64,000 nucleotides of DNA, taken from positions 18,126,001 to 18,190,000 of the forward strand of contig NC_060110.1 of the NCBI RefSeq assembly GCF_021155765.1, given 5' to 3'. The translations under genes were made by a program, and so were the position numbers. The notes beneath the pieces were generated by a model. It saw only the letters and a list, made by a program, of their open reading frames with translations, did not search any database and was not told where the DNA came from. Each line of letters opens with the position of its first letter. Position 1 is the stretch's first letter. The stretch is from Diprion similis (Eukaryota > Arthropoda > Insecta > Hymenoptera > Diprionidae). Positions 39,301-50,980 of the stretch are shown in pieces.

Positions 39301-42300
39301 CGTATCTGCAATCGTTCCGCGTGATCCTTATTATTTATACATTTTGCCTTTTAGACACGTCAACTTTACGTATGTGAAATTCCCGCAGCTTGTACGTACT
39401 TACATTTATGCCATGACAAACCTGGGGGGAAGCTGAGCGATCCAATATTTTTACATTTTATTTATTTTTTTTATTACAGTATCGTTCTTTCTCTTTGTGC
39501 TCTTTGTTCAGTCACACGAGTTTCACTGATAAAGTATCGAGGAAACAGGAACAGTCAGTCCCCTTGAATAACTGCAGGTTATTGATTGCGTTAATAGAAA
39601 TACGCCATCAATACTCCGCGATGAACGTAGATACAATTTACTATATACAACTACAAGTGAAATATCTTCTAAATCGTAAAAAAAAAATTTACATACCTTC
39701 GTTTTTTAGTAAATGATAATACTAACTTCACTTTAATTAATTTTCAACCATGTCGAATGATTGTCACAGCGATAATTATACGAAGACCCAAATTTCACTT
39801 CGTCGTTCTGTAATACCTTGTCTGTATTTAAATATTTGAAATGTTGTACCGCATGTAGCATAATACCTCGTCATACATTGTTGGTTTCGTTATTTAATTT
39901 TAAAAGGAATTTGCATTCTCTAAATTGTGATATTTCGTTGTTCAATAGTAAAGTCGTAGGTGCGAATAAACTTGAGAAACTTTTCTCATATAAGTAATTA
40001 TTATGAATACAGTTAATTTTGAATTATACACGAATCGTTATAGACACGCCAATTATGTAATGTCTTTGCCACATATTTGTGTATAATAATTTGAAAATGA
40101 TCGATTGCTTATCAACCCCTCATAATTTGTAGAATACCTTATCAACTTACATAATTCAAATTGTTTTCGATATTGTGCCCGCAGCATTTGAAAATAAGAA
40201 ATGCAGCATGAAGAAAAAACACTGCAAATATCCACCATCGAGTAATCAAAATTATATAATCCACGGATGTAAACTCTATTCCAAATACTTGAAATTTTTT
40301 CTATTCAATCGTAGACGTTGTTACATCTTGCTTTACTTAATTCACATACATGTAAATAGTTTTAATGTATGTTTTTGATAGCTGTCAGCCAATATTGTAG
40401 TAAAAATTTTAAAAACTACATGTGAATAAGGAGCTTTCGAAATTTTTACTCCTAAAAGTAGCTTTCCGCATGGTAAGCCCTCTGAACGAAAAATAATCTG
40501 ATAAGTCACTTGGTTGTATTATAGAAACTCAAACACCAGTTTCCACTCTCCCGAATATCTTTTTCTTCAATACGTCACTCACAGCGATGCTGTCTGTCTT
40601 TCTCTTTCTCTCCCTCTCGCTCTCCCTCTCTCACACTGTCTTTCTCTGTCTGCATTGTTTATTCGAAAACAACGGTCTTGAACCCTGTTCATAATTTCGT
40701 GTATATTAATAATGAGACAAATAGTGAGCAGATACAAGGTAAATTAATCAAAAGAAATTAATAAAAGCAGAAAATATTATAGGAAATTCTGAGACCTTAT
40801 ATTAAAGGCTGAGGGACCATTATATAGGCACGATTTTAGAAATTTAATATCTTAAGGCTTGTAAAATACGATCAGACGCGAATTGTATTAATTTTTAAAG
40901 TCATATCGAAAATTCGACTTACCCTTATAATAATATTACATTAAATACCTGGTTATGATTTGTTAAACAATCGATGAATGACGTCTGGGAAGGCTATGTC
41001 CGTGCTGAATTTGTTTTTATTTTTTATTTTTTTTTTCTAATTTGTCTTCATATATGATCCTTGCGATGATTTTCCAAGCTTTAACTGTACGTTGCTATTG
41101 TCGAAGAAAAAAAAATCGATAACGAGCCCTTGGCTTGGTACGGCTTTGTTGATTCGTGATATGCAATAATTGGACTTTCAATTCACGTATTCAGTACGTG
41201 AATGAACACGTCTAGACGTTTCAGAATTTTTTTTTTTTTTATCTATCCGTGAACATTAACACATCTGTGTAGATTCGACAATTTACAGTTTCTTCACAAT
41301 TAAATACCATGTATTTTGTTATAATATTTGATATTATATAAAAGAGTAATGTGTATTATAAAATTTATATGGATTCATTTGTACATCATACGCGAAAATA
41401 TTATAGCCTTTTCAGACGTTACAAAAAAAAAAAAAAAAACTACGGGTACATTATATAATGATTATAAGTTCAATACGAACGATGTATGTGTATATTATAT
41501 TAATAACTGATAACACCCGATGATATGATTATGATAAAACTAAATATATATATTCATATTATATGAATGTTTGTCACACCTTATATTCTTGTAATTAAAT
41601 GCACAAAAATATTTTGTACTTTATATTTAATGCACACTAAATCTCTGTCTTACTATATTAACAGTCGAGGAAAATATTATAGCTTCATACTAAAATATAT
41701 TGTCAAACATTATACGTGATTATGAAAATAGATGAACCGATGAGGAGTTCAAGTCTGTAGTAAAAATTTGAAGAAGTGACTGGGCACGATAGAAAAGTTG
41801 AGATTATACAATTTACGTTTTACCGATACTATTTGCAATACGCAGACGTTAATGTTTGAAAGTCGAAAGGAAAAGAAAGCCATGTTTCTGAATTTAGACA
41901 ATCAAACATATATTGATACACTAAATACTACATCCTATATTGTGCTACAACTTATTATAAACTATACGTGTAAACTTTCTTCATCTGTAAAATTTTCTTC
42001 TCCAAATAACTATATTATACCAATTAAAAAACAATGAAAAATGAAAAGCTTTATTTCGTCGATCACCCCAGCATCTTGCCTTCGATTAAAAATCGATCAA
42101 AACGGCTTACACCTTAATGATTCAACTCTCACCGCTTTGGAATTGATAAAACCCTGTGAAAATTTGGCACTTTAAGATCGTTTTCGCTTTAAAAAATCTT
42201 GGAAATACTTCGGAATAAAATTGAACCGCTAGAGACTAACTCCCAGTATTCCAATAAAAATCATAATCGGTTTTATCATAATTCATTAAGCGAAGTTCCG

Positions 42301-42340
42301 TGATCTTAAAAAAATATCTGCAAAAATGTTGGGATTTTGA
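36320..42340. other. Intergenic region between CaMKK and Rsrc2
   Basis: No gene was recognised in these 6 kb. A GC-richer block lies at about 37080-37490. AT microsatellites occur, including about 39092-39118, and a CT-rich run at 40590-40660. A 9-bp perfect inverted repeat (ATTCACGTA, loop TTCAG) lies at 41181-41203. Short open frames on both strands have no recognisable products. Confidence 0.6.
39092..39118. repeat. (AT)n microsatellite
   Basis: An uninterrupted AT dinucleotide run in the CaMKK-Rsrc2 intergenic region. Confidence 0.85.
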
Positions 42341-42498
42341 AAAATGGCGCCCACCTGAAGGTGCGTCATCGATAGAACTTCGACGATCCGTCGTTCCGCG
42401 TTCCGCGCATGCGCACAACTAATAAATCGCAGCAGCAGCCGCAGGGCGCACGAATCGTCGGCGTGAGAGTGTTTTACTTTTTTGATTGACACGCCATT
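42341..42498 (+). promoter_or_regulatory. Rsrc2: Rsrc2 promoter region: Pho/YY1-, DRE- and NRF-1-like motifs
   Basis: In the 160 bases before the Rsrc2 start codon are AAAATGGCG (42341-42349, YY1/Pho-like), CATCGATA (42367-42374, 7 of 8 bases of the DREF element) and the palindrome GCGCATGCGC (42405-42414, NRF-1/Ewg-like). There is no TATA box. This combination is typical of broadly expressed TATA-less insect genes. The motif matches are read by eye; binding is inference. Confidence 0.5.
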
Positions 42499-45400
42499 AT
42501 GGACTCCTTGGCGAGTTATACGAGCGACGGTGAGGAGAGCAACGCTTCCGACGATTCGAAGGTGAGTTTTGCGCGACGGACCATTTCCTTGCTCGATTGT
42601 CAATCTGAGCGTCGTTCCAAGCTTGCGAATTAGCGTCGTAACGATGTTCGCTTTCCGTTGATCGCATAGTCAGTCTTGGATGTGCATCATTACAAATGGC
42701 TTCTAGCCTAGTTTACTTTCGCATTGCCATGACAATTTCACGTCATTGGCTTATCGCCTCGAAAATTCGACTCGTGTCATATCTCGTACCCATCGTTTAC
42801 TACGCTTCTTCGTAAGAAACATTCAATTGAATCGTTGATCAACTTTACCTTTGCTCGTTTTACAACCATGGTCCATGTCCTTTCTGCTCCAGAATGATAA
42901 TAATCTAAGGCAAATGTTTTTCGAACCGGTCATACTGTGCCTGAGAATATTTCCGTTCAATATTCGGGCAACACACAATGAAAAAAATTCAACATGGAAA
43001 TGTTCAAATTCAGAGCTGCTTATTTATAACTTGACAAACTAATATTAACCAATCTTGCCCCATCTGTGACTCATAAACACAGTTTAATATTCACCTAGGA
43101 AAAGAATTGTGCCAAGCTTCACATTCGAGGCAAGCATTGGGGTACCAATATTGACCTAATTTTGCCTACAATTGTTCTATCTTCAAGATGCCGTACCCAG
43201 AAAGAGGAGAGGTTGCGGCGAGACGAGCCAGCGACGCCAATTACGATCCTGTTCAAATGGACATGAGTGAGGTATGGTATAAATGTGCGAAATACGGTAA
43301 ACAAAAGAGAAAGACCAAGATATGCTATGATTTTTTACAATTTTAGACAGTTTTATATCACTTTCGTGGTGCCGCATCGACACCGTCTTTAGAAACGATC
43401 TTATGCTGGTCTTGAAAGTCTTATGAATGTATCTCACTAATGCTTGAAGCCACAAGTCAAAAATCTAATTGAAGAGTACAAAGTTTAGAATTTTTACCAA
43501 GACGTTCCATACTCAAAAGATTTTTCTAACTCTGATTTCACCCAGGTCTACAGGTATATCATACTAATTAGAGTGCCTGGATGAATACTTGCATAATACT
43601 TATGAAGCTGTTTACACAGTGATGCAATTTGTAGACATTAATTTTCGTTTTCGATTAGGACGAAGCGTTTTGCAAGCATGAAACTTTTACGGACCAGCAT
43701 TGACGATCAAATTAGCTTTGTTATTGACCTGATTAATATTCATAAGTAAATGGGAATGGTGCCATTTCGTGAGAAAATATTAACACGTAGCTCTGTTGAT
43801 AATACATGATACAATATCTACGCACCTCGGCAAGGTCTATGCTGTGTGAGGGTCTTTCAAGACTACCCCCAAGTCCTAATCCGAAGATAAAGGTGAGTAG
43901 AAGAAGCCAGCAGAAGGTAACAACCATACCAAAGAAAACAAAAACTTCAATGACTCAATTAAACCACTACTAACGCTGGTTCCCATGAATTTTACAAGCT
44001 CCCTTAATGATTATTTTAGTTCGGAAAATCCGGGTTATTTCTAAAACGAGCATCCCAATTAATTACAAATCGGAAATCACAGCGTCAGATTCAAAAATGC
44101 CTCGTACGGTTGAATTCAATTTACCAAGTATACTGTTCAATGAATTCCAACACTCAACATTTACTTTCACACCAGCATAGCTCAGGGATTGTTAGGTAGA
44201 TACTTGTGTAGAAACACTTGGACATTTCGTATAATATTAATAATATAAGTGTCTTACTGCAATAAATATGCCAAACATTCGCTGAATTGGTTATGGGAAT
44301 TCACACAAATTACCAGACTCAAATCTAGTCGGGGAATTGCACTAAAACTAGTTTCTTTTTATTTCTATAGGAAAGCAACAATAACAACTCTTCTGGCGAG
44401 TCAAGCAGCGAGCGTGGCAACAGCCCCGCGACTGCACAGTTTCGGCGTGGGTCAAGAGGGGAAGCAGGACGGTCCCATTCGTCGTCCTCAGACCAGAGGT
44501 AGGCTGGTTTGTTGCTTATTTTCCCCAATGCTGCTGATAACATGAACCGCATTTTAAACGCTGCTCATATTTTCAATTCAAACCGTTATGAAAGTTAATT
44601 TCATTATTCTCATAGTCAATCTAATAATAAAATGGAACTTTTCTAAACGTAAAAACTTTCGATTACCTGCTACGTAAACAACATGATTTCAAATCCCAAA
44701 CGTGATAAATTATTTACTCGCGATCCCTTTATGATTCCTGCTGTGAAAGTATGCAAGAGTTTTGACAAGGTTTTATTTAGAATTGGTAAACGTCAGAGAT
44801 GTTTATCCATAAATTCCCGTGTTAACGTGCATTCACGGATGATGGAGGGTAACGCTTAGGTAATATAAGTGGTCTTCTTATATTTTGTTCTCAGGACTGC
44901 TGGCGTACATGTCATCTTCCTATAGAATTTTTTTCCTGTGAATTCATTTCTAGTATGAGTAAAAATTGTACATTCAATGCTATACGATGTCAATTACTTC
45001 ATTTTAATGTAATTCATTATATGTCAGAGGATTTGATTACATGTACGTTGCCTCCGAAATTCGAGAATTTTTGAAAATCCATCCTTTGAGCGATCAATTT
45101 AATAATACAAATCTGTGTGGTATATCCCTGCAGAACGTAATGGTTTTACAGGCGATCGAACCATGAGACACACACATCCAACCCACGTGAGGAACAGAAG
45201 AAGGAGAAATCAGACCGATCCAGACATTCAGAGGACAAATACCGCGGTGATGACAAATATCGAAAATCTGCACACGACCATGACAGAAGAAGAAAGGACA
45301 GTGATCACAGGGATGGAAAGGATGGCAGAAAGTCTCGAGATGACGAGAGGAGGGCTAAAGAAGAAGACAGACACAAAGATCGATCTGCTTCCAGGTCAAA

Positions 45401-46422
45401 TCGAGAAGAAAAAAACGAAGATAGGGACAGAAGTGACAAAGACCATCATCATCGCGATGATCGGAGAGATAGAGACAGACGCAGAGATCGTGACAGAGAT
45501 CGCCGGCATCCCAGGGAGGATAGAGTCAAAGATCGTCACAGAGAAGAGCGTCCGGTTCATCAAAAAGAAAAAGAACAAGTCAGATCGCGGTCCAGATCCA
45601 GGTCTAAAGATCACGTAGTGCCCCCGTTCAGGGCAATGAGTTATCGTGAGGAAAAAAGTAGAAATAAAATGGCACAGCTTGAAAAATTAGGCATAGAACT
45701 AAAAGCTCCAGAAGGTGAAAACAGTGCAACAAATGTTCAGAGTGAACAGAATTATTATAATCCCCTGGCTACAGCTACACAAGGAAAGTACGCGGAGCAA
45801 ATACAGAAGCGGAAACTTCTGTGGGCTAACAAGGTGAGGAATTACTTTTATCGACTTTTATCAATTTTGAATCATAGAATTACAGTTGTCTTTGAGAAAA
45901 TGGGTGGATTAAGATACAGACGAAAAATCGCAATCCCATCACAGTGAGAAGAAAGAAAAAATGCAAGCATCATATCCTCTCTACTTTATAGTAACATATC
46001 TTATTCCACCCAGTGCCTAAATGATGTAAAAATATTTTTCATTTTAACTCGCAATAGTTTTTTCAACTTTTTATCCATAAGTTAATTGTTGGAACTACTT
46101 TTTGAATCGATAGTCAAAGCCCGACGAAAGTAAATCCACAAGTTTGGCAGCTGGAACAGCAAATACGTGGGTTGGTACGACGTTTACACACGATCAAGAC
46201 GGCAAGGTAACAGCAAAGTTCAAACGATTGATGGGGATCAAAGGCGATATACCGGTTTCTACACCTGGATCAGAAACCGGACCTAAACCAGAGATACTAA
46301 AAAAACAAGAAGAAATGTTCAGCAACATGGAACAGCAGTACGAAGTCGCACGTGCTACAACCCACACTCAACGCGGAGTTGGATTCGGCTATGCTTCAGG
46401 GGGGTATCAATTTCCGCGATAA
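42499..46422 (+). CDS. Rsrc2: Arginine/serine-rich coiled-coil protein 2 (RSRC2-like)
   Basis: Nuclear SR-related protein thought to take part in pre-mRNA splicing. Coding exons: 42499-42561, 43188-43271, 44371-44498, 45152-45833, 46114-46422; all introns are GT-AG and in phase, giving 421 aa. Residues 1-90 are acidic and serine-rich. Residues about 93-255 are a highly charged Arg/Asp/Lys/Ser region full of RD, RS and KD dipeptides. The C-terminal part carries the family signature: YYNPLA followed by KYAEQIQKRKLLWANK at the end of exon 4, then KFKRLMGIKG (about 354-363) and THTQRG near the C terminus, which is the conserved SMAP-type domain of RSRC2. The start is the first ATG after the promoter motifs. 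The total length is close to the human protein. The identity rests on the C-terminal motifs; the RS region alone would not be diagnostic. Confidence 0.9.
42562..46113 (+). other. Rsrc2: Rsrc2 introns
   Basis: Four introns: 42562-43187, 43272-44370, 44499-45151 and 45834-46113. Donors are GTGAGT, GTATGG, GTAGGC and GTGAGG. No other gene, RNA or obvious repeat was seen in them. Confidence 0.85.
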
Positions 46423-46830
46423 AAAGTCTGGTGTGCATTTAGACTTCACCATATCTAATACTACAGAGTTATTTTTACGGAGATGGGTTACCGTTAGTAT
46501 TCATCCAGTAGCTATTTCGCAAGTTCTTGAGAACTTTTGAAAAATGGTAAGTAAAGGTAATATTGAAATCGATCTTTCTTTAGGGCGCTGTTAATTCCTA
46601 TAGGTGTGCTCCGTATACAGTCGCAAGACTCTTGAAAGATGTTCAAAGTGTTTTACAACTAAATATCTGTAAGTAACCGCTGTTACCAAAATCATACCAG
46701 ATTATTGCACGAAATTAATAGAGCGTTGATACGACAAAAATATATTTCGGGAATGCGGGGAGAACAGTATGAGAGAGAGTTATTACTATCCTGTACTTCT
46801 ACTATGAAAATAAATTTAATACAGACCCAT
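46423..46830 (+). other. Rsrc2: Rsrc2 3'UTR
   Basis: AT-rich sequence after the TAA at 46420-46422. The first AATAAA is at 46809-46814, so cleavage is expected at about 46825-46840. Confidence 0.5.
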
Positions 46831-48320
46831 AACTTTGTACAGAATACATTTACCTCCTTCAATTGAGGTAAGTTGAAAAATGCTTTGTAAGTACGACTTA
46901 TACCTACATTGTACAGCAATACCAAAATGCAGTGACTGTAAAAAGAAACTAGAATTATTTGACGAGTGAATTTTTTCAATTTAGATTAAATTTAAAATTG
47001 ATTCAATCTCTGCAAGCTTGGTGATTTACATTGTATGGGATAAACCATACTTGAAATTTCTCTAGTGTGAAATTCTATACTAGGGATCTCGTAAATCAAA
47101 TTTTATATTTTCCAAGAAAGAAGTAAAGGCGCATGAGAAAAAGTTATATCGCTGGATCCAATTGCTTCAGTGGCAAGCCCACAGTGCAGTCACTTAATTA
47201 GTGTTTCCAATGACTTAATTTTTGATTAGACAAGCTGCAATGCAGCACAGAAAAAGCTTCCCCAGTTCCATATGTCATGTGATTCAAAAAATTCTTCGTG
47301 GTTCTACAATGTGGCAATATGCAATGCCTCACTTCAGGCATTTGTGTGCTTGTAATAGCAGGACCAGTTGTTGCTGAATAAATTTCATTTTTGGTATCAA
47401 ATGCTGACGGAAGTACACCTGTAAATTATTGGATGATTTCATATTTTTTTAAACTTCACAGCTTCACTTTAATGATTTTGAAGGCATGAATTCATCAAGT
47501 TACATTTGACATTTTTTTTCTGCTGAACAGCAATAATGCTTCAAACTTTTGCAAGTATCAAGATTTATGGTTGCATTTGTGAGATTACTAAGGGAAGGTA
47601 AGAAAATTGCTGCTCGCAAGATGTTAGGATTCACATATCAGTCGTGTGGCATAATCTTAGAATGCAGTAGATTCTCGCTCAATTCATGGTGTTTTTGTTA
47701 ACTTCCCAGTGACCATACAAACGTAATAATTGCAAACGGTACCATTTCCTGAAGGTCGAAATGGCTTCATTACCCAGGAAAGAAAAAACGTGTAATAACA
47801 CAATTTGCTCACGGGACTGTTTACTGTGATATTGAAAATTTCTTTTAAATTCCAATCTGACAATGACATTAAAAACGTTTTGTTGATAAGATGAGACCAG
47901 TAATTGGTACGGAGTTTGTAAAAATCAAAGTAAACTATGGATTGTCTGAAACACGATGATTGTTGAATGCTAATGAAACTTGGTTGAAGTCTGCTGACAG
48001 GTATTTTGCCCACCGATTATATCCTGTGTGCTTGAAGCTTGAATTGGATGCGAAATCAATTGCGTGCATCAGGTTCCCGTGTGTTGAGCAGTAAACCAGG
48101 GTAAACGCGCGTTTCGTTTGTTTCTATACTCTCCGTGGGTAGCGCTGAGCACCGACAGATGTTTCTTCGTAGCCACGTACAATACATACATACATATATG
48201 TAGTATTTTACTAATTTTGTATGTATTGGCTAGTTTACCCTAGTTTACCTCGAAGCAACATGCGGGCTTACCAAGCAGGAAACATTTTACTTCCTTTTTT
48301 TACGCTGAAAGAACGTCCCG
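46831..48320. other. Intergenic region between Rsrc2 and Cdk1
   Basis: No recognisable gene or RNA. An open frame of 109 codons on the minus strand (47684-48013) has no known relatives I can name and no promoter. Confidence 0.55.
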
Positions 48321-48327
48321 CGCTCGG

Positions 48328-48462
48328 CCAATGCGCCGGCGCAAGAAGCAGCTGTCACATGAGACACGCGTTCCGATTGGCTAATATCGCCGTGTAACTT
48401 GACCGATAACCTCGTTTACACGTGTTTACCAATATGGCGTTGACTCCGTTGCCGCATTTGAA
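48328..48462 (+). promoter_or_regulatory. Cdk1: Cdk1 promoter: three CCAAT boxes and a CHR element
   Basis: CCAAT at 48328-48332, an inverted copy (ATTGG) at 48376-48380 and a third CCAAT at 48429-48433 are spaced about 50 bases apart. A cell-cycle homology region TTTGAA is at 48457-48462, 28 bases after the last CCAAT, with a GC-rich CDE-like neighbour (GCCGC) just before it. An AATATGGCG Pho/YY1-like site overlaps the third CCAAT. No TATA box is present. Spaced CCAAT boxes plus CHR are characteristic of G2/M genes bound by NF-Y and MuvB complexes in vertebrates. That they work the same way here is inference. Confidence 0.5.
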
Positions 48463-48606
48463 TTCAGACGTTACTTATTGTTTGCGGGCGTGTTAAATCT
48501 CGAAAATACAGTAGCGATTAGGCAATTTTACAAAGCATTTCACGCGTGTGCGTTACTGGTCAAAGTGTCCCCGTCAACTGCGTTAATGATTGATCAAAAA
48601 ATTAGC

Positions 48607-50446
48607 ATGGAAAACTTTGTGAAAATCGAAAAAATCGGCGAAGGTGATACGATTTGTTGTGCATCATTCTAAGTGTAGTTGAAACTTGACGAAATTTTAC
48701 CAGTTTATGGTTTATCCTTGTTTCATTTCCGATTACCTGTCCTTGTTACTCCAAGTCAAACGTTCCTAAGTCAGAAAACCGTAGAAAACCCATTTTATAT
48801 TGTTTGATTCGACGTCCTTTTCCCAGTTATGAATTTTGTTGTAGTTACTGAACACTGTTGTGAATGCTACTATTCACTATTCAGACAATTATTTATACTG
48901 TGTAATTTTATGTAGAATGTAACGTGCTTTTGGCATGTGGTTTACTTTTGTGTATGTTTTCGATTTAAAGTTGATGCAGCAAAAGCCAGATTGCAAGAAT
49001 AACTGTTTTTTTTCAATATATCATGCTTGCAGATACGAGAAATACCCTGCTTTCTTGAAATACAGTTCAAATGGAATCTTGTAGTTTATATTTTGTTTTT
49101 AGATCTGCACCCACTATTCTGAAATGCTGTTCTTAAAACTGCACTGCTCACAGGAATGAAAATGAAATTTTTCTCCTGATGTTTCGTTACGTTAACATTA
49201 CTGACTTCAGTCTATTTTACATGAAGCCTAGAAACAGCATTAGAATCATGTCAGAAAGAGATTATAATAATTTAAATTATCAGGAACCTATGGTGTTGTC
49301 TACAAAGGGAAAAACAAGAAAACCGGACAAATTGTGGCAATGAAAAAAATTCGACTAGAAAGCGACGACGAGGGAGTACCTTCGACTGCGATCCGAGAAA
49401 TTTCTTTGCTAAAGGAGCTACAGCATCCCAACATTGTTAGTCTAGAGGATGTTTTAATGGAAGAATCACGACTTTATTTAATATTTGAATTCTTATCAAT
49501 GGATTTGAAAAAGTACATGGATACTTTAGGCAATGGAAAATTGATGGAACCAGAAGTGGTCAAATCCTACTTGTATCAGGTCTGTAATCTTTCTGTATAC
49601 ATTCCTTGCATTGAGCGTAATAAATGAGAACTACAAACATCTGGAATGTAACTTGCACTTTTCCATATTCTCTTCTCATCAGATAACTCAAGCAATCCTG
49701 TTCTGTCATCAAAGACGTGTACTGCACCGTGACTTGAAGCCCCAGAATCTTCTTATTGACAAAAATGGAGTAATCAAGGTGGCAGATTTTGGATTGGGTC
49801 GAGCATTTGGTATTCCTGTGAGAGTGTATACGCACGAGGTGGTAACTCTCTGGTATAGGGCTCCTGAAGTTCTCTTAGGATCAACGAGGTATTCCTGCCC
49901 GATTGATCTTTGGAGTATTGGCTGTATCTTTGCTGAAATGGCAACAAAAAAGCCCCTCTTTCAAGGAGACAGCGAGATAGACCAGCTCTTCAGGATATTC
50001 CGGTAAAATAATCACATGTCTAGGAAGCTAATACAACGTTGATCTTATATTATAATTTAGTAGTTTTCAATTCTGACTGAAACACATGCTTTATGTTGGT
50101 AACCAGAGTTAGGAACAAAATAATCAAATGAGTCTCACCTTTTTGAATAATTTCAAGGTGGATCATACGTTGCGAGTATAATTTCTTTGGTAATTTCTCT
50201 AGAGTACTACGAACCCCAACCGAAGAGATATGGCCAGGCGTGACGCAGCTCCCTGACTACAAAGCAACATTCCCGAACTGGACATCCAATAACCTGGCAT
50301 CCCAAGTCAAAGTGATAGATGAAGAAGGTCTTGATCTCTTGCAAGCGATGCTGGTGTATGATCCTGTGTATAGAATATCTGCACGAGCAGCTCTGCAACA
50401 TCCCTATTTTAACGACTTGGACAAGTCGAAATTACCGTCAAAGTGA
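48607..50446 (+). CDS. Cdk1: Cyclin-dependent kinase 1 (cdc2 kinase)
   Basis: The kinase that drives entry into mitosis with A/B-type cyclins. Coding exons: 48607-48643, 49284-49579, 49683-50002 and 50203-50446, all GT-AG and in phase, giving 298 aa (human CDK1 has 297). Diagnostic features: GEGTYG loop with inhibitory Thr14/Tyr15, Lys33, the cyclin-binding PSTAIRE helix at 45-51, HRDLKPQN (126-133), DFGLGRAFG with the activating Thr161 in the Tyr-Thr-His-Glu-Val context, and WYRAPE. PSTAIRE together with the whole N terminus separates it from Cdk2 and Cdk5. The chosen start has a good context (A at -3, G at +4). An in-frame ATG seven codons upstream at 48586 has a poorer context. Introns: 48644-49283, 49580-49682 and 50003-50202. 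Confidence 0.97.
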
Positions 50447-50980
50447 ACAGTGATGAAACACCGAAATTATATACTTTACTTCATAGTTTGCAAGGTTCTC
50501 ACATTACGCCGGCGTTTGAACAGATTCCGCTTGATCAGGATGGTTCCTATTTAATTATCTTCAAGTCTCACCTAAGTTCAGCTGCATGCTTAGTCTGTAA
50601 TACCACTTAAAGTTTAATTCAATCGTCGCAGTTTGTTTTTTGTTTTCATTTTTGTTTGTATGATTTTAATTTTGTTTTTTTAACTGTAAGATTTTTAGTT
50701 TTCGCATGACAAGATGAAGAATGAAACGAAACCAGACATAATGTGCACCTGAATCAAGTTATCCGTTGGTTACAAATATCAATCGTTATATGAGTAGGAA
50801 CCATCTAGAGAGCGCTATTAAGTACTGTATTATTATGTATTCCATAACCAGTGAAATATCTGAATCTTTAGTATTATATTTTCTGTCATTCACTGAGTTG
50901 GTCTAATTTTAAACATAATTATATTTTAGATGAGCAATTTAAAACAAATAGAGAATAAAAATGTTGAAAAATTATGAACG
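50447..50980 (+). other. Cdk1: Cdk1 3'UTR
   Basis: T-rich sequence after the TGA at 50444-50446, including a T/GTTTT-rich stretch at 50630-50690. The first AATAAA is at 50954-50959. Confidence 0.55.

Noticed and set aside
45115..45618. 167-codon plus-strand frame as a separate gene
   Set aside because: It overlaps Rsrc2 exon 4 in a shifted frame; the frame starting at acceptor 45151 is in phase with both neighbouring exons and carries the RSRC2 signature.
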